A stretch of 64,000 nucleotides of DNA from Paradevosia sp036499825 (GTDB lineage: Bacteria > Pseudomonadota > Alphaproteobacteria > Rhizobiales > Devosiaceae). Each line of letters opens with the position of its first letter. The stretch's first letter is position 1. The stretch covers positions 57,021 to 121,020 of the forward strand of contig DASYCZ010000011.1 of NCBI GenBank assembly GCA_036499825.1. The letters are read 5' to 3'. The position numbers and the translations under genes are program-made. The notes under the pieces were generated by a model. That model saw nothing but the letters and a program-made list of their open reading frames with translations. It was not told the origin of the DNA and did no database searches. Below, piece after piece: positions 59,716 through 64,000 of the stretch.

Positions 59716-60966
59716 ATGAACCTTTCCCTCCCCATGCGCGCCTCCGCCTGCCCCGGGCTCTACCGGCTGGCTCCGGCACGCGATGGCGGCATCTGCCGCG
59801 TCAAGCTCGATCTCGGCACCATGACGGCGGCCGAGGCGCGGGCGCTGGCCGCCGCGGCGCAACGCTTCGGCAATGGCATCGTCGAAATCACCAACCGCGC
59901 CAATCTTCAGCTCCGTGGCATTGCGGAGTCCGACGCCGAGGCCCTGGCCGACACCCTCGTCGCCGCCGGCCTTGGCGCCCCGAGCCCTGGTGCCGACGAT
60001 GTGCGCAACGTCATGGTGAGCCCCGCCTATGGGCTCGACCCGGCGGCGATGCTCGATGCCGGCCCGCTGGCCCGGCAGGTGCTGGCCCTGCTGGCCGGGG
60101 AGCCCCGCTACCATCTCCTGTCGCCGAAATTTTCGATCCTGGTCGATGGCGGCGAGGCCCTGGCCCCGCCCGCCCATGCCCATGATCTCTGGCTGGCGGC
60201 GCTGGGTGACGGCCGCCTGGCATTCGGTCTGGCGGGCTCGCCTGCCGACGGCGCCCTGGCCACCCTGCCGGTGGCCCATGGGCTCGACCTCGTCGCCGCG
60301 ATTCTCGATTTTCTCGTGCTGAAACGGGCGGCCCGGCTGCGCGATCTTGCGGCCGATGATCGCCAGGCGCTGCTTGCCACGCTGGGTGCGCGTCTGCCGC
60401 TGCAGGAAACCGATTGGCGCCGCCTCCCGGCGTCGGGGGCGCCTCTGGGCGTGCTGCCGCAACGCGGCGGCGCCATGGTGGGCGGGCGGCCCGTGCTGGG
60501 CCGGCTCGATCCGGCGGCGCTGCTCGCCCTGGCGCATCTCGCCCAGGCCCATGGCGATGGCACGCTGCGGCTGACCCCGTGGCAATCTGTGCTCCTGCCC
60601 CAAATACGCGATGCCGTGGCCGTCGAGACCCGCTTGCGCGACCTTGGGCTGGTGATCGACCCGCGCGCCGCCGCGGCGAGCCTCATCGCCTGTTCGGGCG
60701 CCACCGGCTGCCGGTCGGCACTGGCCGATACCCAGGCCGATGCCAAGACCCTGGTCGGGCTGGTGGACCAGCCGGGCCTTCACCTTTCCGGCTGCGAAAA
60801 GTCCTGCGCGTCGGCCAGCCAACGCCCTGTGACGCTCGTGGCAGTTGCGCCCGGGCGCTATGACCTCTATCGAGGGGCCAACGATCAGGCCGGGCGCTTC
60901 GGCATGCGCCTGGGCGATGGCCTGAGCCTCGCCCAGGCCGCCGCGGTACTCGCCGCCAAGGCCTGA
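59716..60966 (+). CDS. cobG: Precorrin-3B synthase (CobG)
   Basis: A 416-residue sirohaem/[4Fe-4S] oxygenase of the aerobic cobalamin pathway, hydroxylating precorrin-3A at C20. The ferredoxin-like halves (GGICRVKLDLGTMTAAEAR; EITNRANLQLRG) and the cluster cysteines in ACSGATGCRSAL and LSGCEKSCAS are present. ATG 59716 lies after a gap; the in-frame start at 59680 is less likely. It leads the cobG-cobH-cobI-cobJ operon. No B12 riboswitch is visible upstream. Confidence 0.95.
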   Translation: MNLSLPMRASACPGLYRLAPARDGGICRVKLDLGTMTAAEARALAAAAQRFGNGIVEITNRANLQLRGIAESDAEALADTLVAAGLGAPSPGADDVRNVMVSPAYGLDPAAMLDAGPLARQVLALLAGEPRYHLLSPKFSILVDGGEALAPPAHAHDLWLAALGDGRLAFGLAGSPADGALATLPVAHGLDLVAAILDFLVLKRAARLRDLAADDRQALLATLGARLPLQETDWRRLPASGAPLGVLPQRGGAMVGGRPVLGRLDPAALLALAHLAQAHGDGTLRLTPWQSVLLPQIRDAVAVETRLRDLGLVIDPRAAAASLIACSGATGCRSALADTQADAKTLVGLVDQPGLHLSGCEKSCASASQRPVTLVAVAPGRYDLYRGANDQAGRFGMRLGDGLSLAQAAAVLAAKA

Positions 60967-60988
60967 ACAGCTCTTTCCGGGGACAAGC

Positions 60989-61549
60989 GTGCTCGACTAC
61001 ATCCGCGATGGCGCCGAAATCTATGCCCGCTCCTTTGCCATCATCCGGGCCGAGGCGCGGCTCGATGCGATTCCGCCCGATCTCGAAAAACTCGCCGTGC
61101 GCATGGCCCATGCCAGCGGCATGGTGGATATCGTGGGCGATCTCCGCTTCTCTCCCGGCGCAGGTGCGGCGGGGCGGCAGGCGTTGGCCGCCGGCGCCGC
61201 GATCCTCGTCGATGGCGACATGGTGCGCCGTGGCATCACGCGGGCCAGGCTGCCGGCGGACAACCGCGTCATAACGCTCGATCAGGGCGATGATATCGCC
61301 CCATGGCTGCCCCACATCGAGGGCAGCGTCACGGCCATTGGCCTTTATCCCACAGCGCTCACGGCCCTCCTCGAAACCGCTGCGCGCCCGGCGCTGGTGC
61401 TGGGCTTTCCGGCCGGCTTCGAGGGCGCGGCCGATGCCAAGGCGCGGCTGGCGCAAAGTGGCCTGCCCTTCGTCATCGTGGCGGGAACGCGCGGCGGCAG
61501 CGCCATGGCGGCGGCGGCGCTCAATGCGCTGGCGCAAGAGCGCGAATGA
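60989..61549 (+). CDS. cobH: Precorrin-8X methylmutase (CobH), compact
   Basis: A 186-residue enzyme moving the C11 methyl group to C12 to give hydrogenobyrinate. The opening DYIRDGAEIYARSFAIIRAE, catalytic His in RMAHASGMVD, LVDGDMVRRGITRARLP, and the end AGTRGGSAMAAAALNAL are standard. It is about 20-25 residues shorter than usual (around 210); the shortage lies after ADNRVITL, before SVTAIGLYPTALTALLE. The start is GTG 60989 with GGGGA about 8 nt upstream. It overlaps cobI by 4 bp. Confidence 0.93.
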   Translation: MLDYIRDGAEIYARSFAIIRAEARLDAIPPDLEKLAVRMAHASGMVDIVGDLRFSPGAGAAGRQALAAGAAILVDGDMVRRGITRARLPADNRVITLDQGDDIAPWLPHIEGSVTAIGLYPTALTALLETAARPALVLGFPAGFEGAADAKARLAQSGLPFVIVAGTRGGSAMAAAALNALAQERE

Positions 61550-62277
61550 TGGCGGGCCGGCTTTTCGGATTGGGCGTCGGTCCCGGCGATCCCGAACTCA
61601 TCACCCTCAAGGCGCTGAAGCGCCTGCAGGCAGCTCCGGTCGTCGCCTTTTTCGCGGCGCGCGGCCGCAAGGGCAATGCCTATTCGATCATCGAAACGCT
61701 GCTGCGCCCCGGCCAGCAACAGCTGCGGCTCGATTATCCGGTGACGCGGGCGACGCTGCATGAAACCAGCGACTACGAGACCTTGCTGTCGGGCTTTTAC
61801 GATAGCGCCGCCGCAACGCTCGCAACCCATCTCGATGCCGGGCGCGATGTCGCCGTCGCCTGCGAGGGCGATCCGCTGTTTTACGGCTCCTATATGTATC
61901 TGCACGACCGGCTGGCCGATCGCTATGTGACCGAGGTCGTGCCGGGCGTATCGTCGGTCTTTGCCAGCGCCGCCGTCCTGGGCGCGCCGCTGGTCTATCG
62001 TGACCAGGGCTTTTCGGTGATCGCCGGCACGCTGTCGCCCGAGCTCTTGAAACAGCGCCTCGCTGCCGCCGACGCGGCGGCGATCATGAAGCTGGGCGGC
62101 GGCAATCTCACCAAGGTCCGGCAATGCCTTGCCGAACTTGGCCTCATGTCACGCGCCCTCTATGTCGAGCGCGCCACCATGGCCGAGCAGCGCATCGTGC
62201 CGCTGGCCGAGGTCGAGGCCGACACCTCGCCCTATTTCTCGCTGGTGCTGCTGCCGGGACGCAAATGGCTGAGCTAG
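61546..62277 (+). CDS. cobI: Precorrin-2 C20-methyltransferase (CobI)
   Basis: A 243-residue SAM-dependent enzyme adding the C20 methyl group. The tetrapyrrole methylase hallmarks are GLGVGPGDPELITLKAL at residues 8-24, VACEGDPLFYGSYMYL, the EVVPGVSSVFASAAVLGAPL loop and the C-terminal SPYFSLVLLPGRK. It starts at ATG 61546 inside the cobH stop, with a second ATG three bases on. It overlaps the following cobJ by 13 bp. Confidence 0.95.
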   Translation: MMAGRLFGLGVGPGDPELITLKALKRLQAAPVVAFFAARGRKGNAYSIIETLLRPGQQQLRLDYPVTRATLHETSDYETLLSGFYDSAAATLATHLDAGRDVAVACEGDPLFYGSYMYLHDRLADRYVTEVVPGVSSVFASAAVLGAPLVYRDQGFSVIAGTLSPELLKQRLAAADAAAIMKLGGGNLTKVRQCLAELGLMSRALYVERATMAEQRIVPLAEVEADTSPYFSLVLLPGRKWLS

Positions 62278-63656
62278 AAGCCCCGTTCATCTTCGTTTTG
62301 GGCGCCGAAAGCCTCATGACCGCGCAACGCCTCAAGGCGGCGCTGCCGGGCGCCGTCATTCACGGTCTTGCCGGCCGCGTCGAGGGCGCCGATGTGGCGA
62401 TCGCCGAATTCGGCCCCGCGCTGCGCGACAGTTATGGTGCCGACCGGCCCATCATTGCGCTGTGCGCCGCCGGCATCGTCATCCGCGCGCTGGCCCCGCT
62501 CCTGCAGCAAAAGCGCAGCGAGCCGCCGGTGCTGGTCGTCGCCGAGGATGGCTCGGCCGTAGTGCCGCTGCTCGGCGCCGGCCGGGGCGCCAACGATCTG
62601 GCCCGCCATCTCGGCGCCATCCTCGATACCCGCCCGGCCATCACCACCACGGGCGAGTTGCGCTTCGGCATCAATCTTCTCAACCCGCCGCGCGGTTACG
62701 AACTGCTCAATCCCGATGCCGCCAAGGGCTTCATTTCCGACCTGCTGGCCGGCGCCGCCGTGCAGATCGATGGCGATGCACCCTGGCTGGAGTTTTCCGG
62801 CCTGCCCGTCGATCCCTCGGCGAGCCGCGTCATCCGCATCGTCGATGTGCCCGAAGCGCCGGGCCCCCAGCAACTGCTGTATCTGCGCACGCCCGTGCGG
62901 GGAAGGCTGGCGGTGCTGGGCCTGGGCCCCGGCGATCTCACCCTGCGCACGCCCGAAGTCGGCGCCGAACTGCGGCTGGCCGAAGACGTGCTGGGCTACG
63001 AGACCTATGTGAAGATGGCCGGCCCGTTCCGGCCCGACCAGCGCCTCCACATGACCGACAACCGCGAGGAAATGGCCCGCGCCCGCGCCGCATTGGCGCT
63101 CGCCGCCACCGGGCGGCGCGTCGTGCTGGTCTCCTCCGGCGATCCAGGCATCTTCGCCATGGCGGCCGCCGTCATGGAAGCGCTGCACCATGACCCGCAG
63201 CCCGAATGGCGCGACGTCGATCTTGCCATCCTGCCCGGCATTTCGGCCGCCTTCGCCACCGCCGCCGTAAGCGGCGCCCCGCTTGGCCATGATTTCGCGG
63301 TGATGTCGCTCTCCGACAACCTCAAGCCCTGGGCGGTGATCGCCGACCGGCTGGACGCCGCCGCCAGGGCCGATTTCGCCCTGGCGCTCTACAACCCCAT
63401 CTCCCGGGCCCGCCCCTGGCAACTGGGCGAAGCGCTGGACATCCTTCGCCGTCACCGCACCCCCCAAACCCCGGTCGTCCTCGGCCGCGACGTCGGCCGC
63501 CTTGGCGGCCGGGTAACAGCCACGACCCTGGGTAGGGTAACCCCGTCCGATGTCGACATGCGCACCGTCGTGCTGGTCGGCTCATCCCAGACAGTCGCCT
63601 TCCCAAACGGCCAAGGCAGCCACTGGGTCTATACGCCCCGGAGTTACAGGGCGTAG
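62265..63656 (+). CDS. cobJ: CobJ with N-terminal CbiG-like domain (precorrin-3B C17-methyltransferase)
   Basis: A 463-residue fusion. Residues about 35-150 resemble the CbiG_N domain (ADRPIIALCAAGIVIRALAP, VPLLGAGRGANDLARHL), which in the anaerobic pathway belongs to the lactone-opening protein. Residues about 210-463 form the CobJ methyltransferase: LAVLGLGPGDLTLRTPE, VSSGDPGIFAMAAAVMEAL, LPGISAAFATAAVSGAPLGH and FALALYNPISRARPWQL. CobJ carries out C17 methylation with ring contraction. ATG 62265 overlaps cobI. Some alphaproteobacteria share this fusion; whether the CbiG-like part has activity is unknown. Confidence 0.92.
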   Translation: MAELEAPFIFVLGAESLMTAQRLKAALPGAVIHGLAGRVEGADVAIAEFGPALRDSYGADRPIIALCAAGIVIRALAPLLQQKRSEPPVLVVAEDGSAVVPLLGAGRGANDLARHLGAILDTRPAITTTGELRFGINLLNPPRGYELLNPDAAKGFISDLLAGAAVQIDGDAPWLEFSGLPVDPSASRVIRIVDVPEAPGPQQLLYLRTPVRGRLAVLGLGPGDLTLRTPEVGAELRLAEDVLGYETYVKMAGPFRPDQRLHMTDNREEMARARAALALAATGRRVVLVSSGDPGIFAMAAAVMEALHHDPQPEWRDVDLAILPGISAAFATAAVSGAPLGHDFAVMSLSDNLKPWAVIADRLDAAARADFALALYNPISRARPWQLGEALDILRRHRTPQTPVVLGRDVGRLGGRVTATTLGRVTPSDVDMRTVVLVGSSQTVAFPNGQGSHWVYTPRSYRA

Positions 63657-63671
63657 TGATCCCGCCCTTCC

Positions 63672-63807
63672 TCCAATCTCGCCCCTCCGGGGACTTAGAG
63701 CCGTTCCGCCCTCAGGCGGAGCAATCGCCCCGTTGGGGCGATTGGAGGCGAGAAGGCCATGAGAGCTATGCTCGAATGGCGAGGCGCGCAGCGGCGGGTG
63801 AGGGGGC
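63672..63807. repeat. Family 2/3 repeat unit after cobJ
   Basis: Contains CTCGCCCCTCCGGGGACTTA, CGCCCCGTTGGGGCG and the GAGAGCTATGCTCGAATGGC block in the same order as the 138-bp tandem units at 11681, then a GGGTGAGGGGGCGG end. Confidence 0.75.
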
Positions 63808-63869
63808 GGAGCCACGAGCATTTCAGGTGAAACTCATTCTTCTAGTCCCCAAGGCTCCACACCCACCGG

Positions 63870-63968
63870 GTCATTCCGGCGCAGGCCGGAATCCATGTCC
63901 GTGGCACACCACGTACACCGAGCCCTTGGAGCATTCCCCGCATGGATCCCGGCCTTCGCCGGGATGAC
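63870..63968. repeat. Inverted-repeat element, family 1 (99 bp), window end
   Basis: Full-length copy with GTCATTCCGGCGCAGGCCGG and a slightly changed right arm (CCCGGCCTTCGCCGGGATGAC). Confidence 0.82.
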
Positions 63969-64000
63969 TCCGGGAAAATGGAGGGATTGGGCCACCAACG

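Overview
The window is GC-rich chromosomal DNA from an alphaproteobacterium of the order Hyphomicrobiales (Rhizobiales), most likely a Devosia-like genus. The order is supported by the ChvI/ChvG - HprK - EIIA - HPr block beside pckA, a RirA-type iron regulator, a membrane-bound ferritin (MbfA) preceded by an Irr/ICE-like box, AddAB recombination genes, a DivL-type pseudokinase, a CtrA box, and the aerobic cobalamin pathway. The genus is an inference from overall gene content. I see no prophage, insertion sequence, transposase, rRNA or CRISPR array.

Layout. 1-12.2 kb: an edge-truncated methyltransferase-like gene, a SleB-type cell wall hydrolase under a CtrA box, an extensin-like protein, a TIGR00027 methyltransferase, mbfA, a GMC oxidoreductase, trhO, an aldo/keto reductase, an Asp/Glu racemase, two small secreted or membrane proteins and a long repeat-only stretch. 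12.2-18.4 kb: a leftward cobO-cobN-cobW operon behind a cobalamin riboswitch, with a possible 43-codon leader ORF coupled to cobW. 18.5-24.8 kb: zinc homeostasis, with a COG0523 chaperone (ZigA-like) diverging from a His-rich micro-protein, an AztABC/ZnuCBA-type transporter and zur, with two Zur-like palindromes between them. 24.9-26.5 kb: a sucrase/ferredoxin-like Fe-S protein diverging from rirA.

26.7-33 kb: pckA diverging from chvI-chvG-hprK-EIIA-ptsH, linking envelope and acid sensing, carbon metabolism and the regulatory PTS. 33-46.4 kb: ahcY, divL, tsaE, a sugar-phosphate nucleotidyltransferase, addB, addA and two thioredoxins. 46.4-57.7 kb, leftward: folC, a TPR protein, accD, trpF-trpB-trpA, a LapA-domain protein, ihfB, sppA, a GNAT acetyltransferase, rpsA and cmk. 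57.9-64 kb: a TIGR02300 acidic protein, tRNA-Ala(GGC), a small EF-hand protein and a second cobalamin operon, cobG-cobH-cobI-cobJ.

The most unusual feature is the repeat landscape. At least four families of GC-rich palindromic repeats fill the intergenic gaps. One of them, a roughly 111-bp element with inverted ends, also sits three times inside cobN. All three copies have the same orientation, keep the reading frame and encode the same Pro/Gly-rich peptide, lengthening CobN to 1371 residues. This resembles in principle the Rickettsia palindromic elements. A separate 15-bp tandem repeat at the chvG/hprK junction appears to have carried hprK's start codon and then acquired a stop codon.
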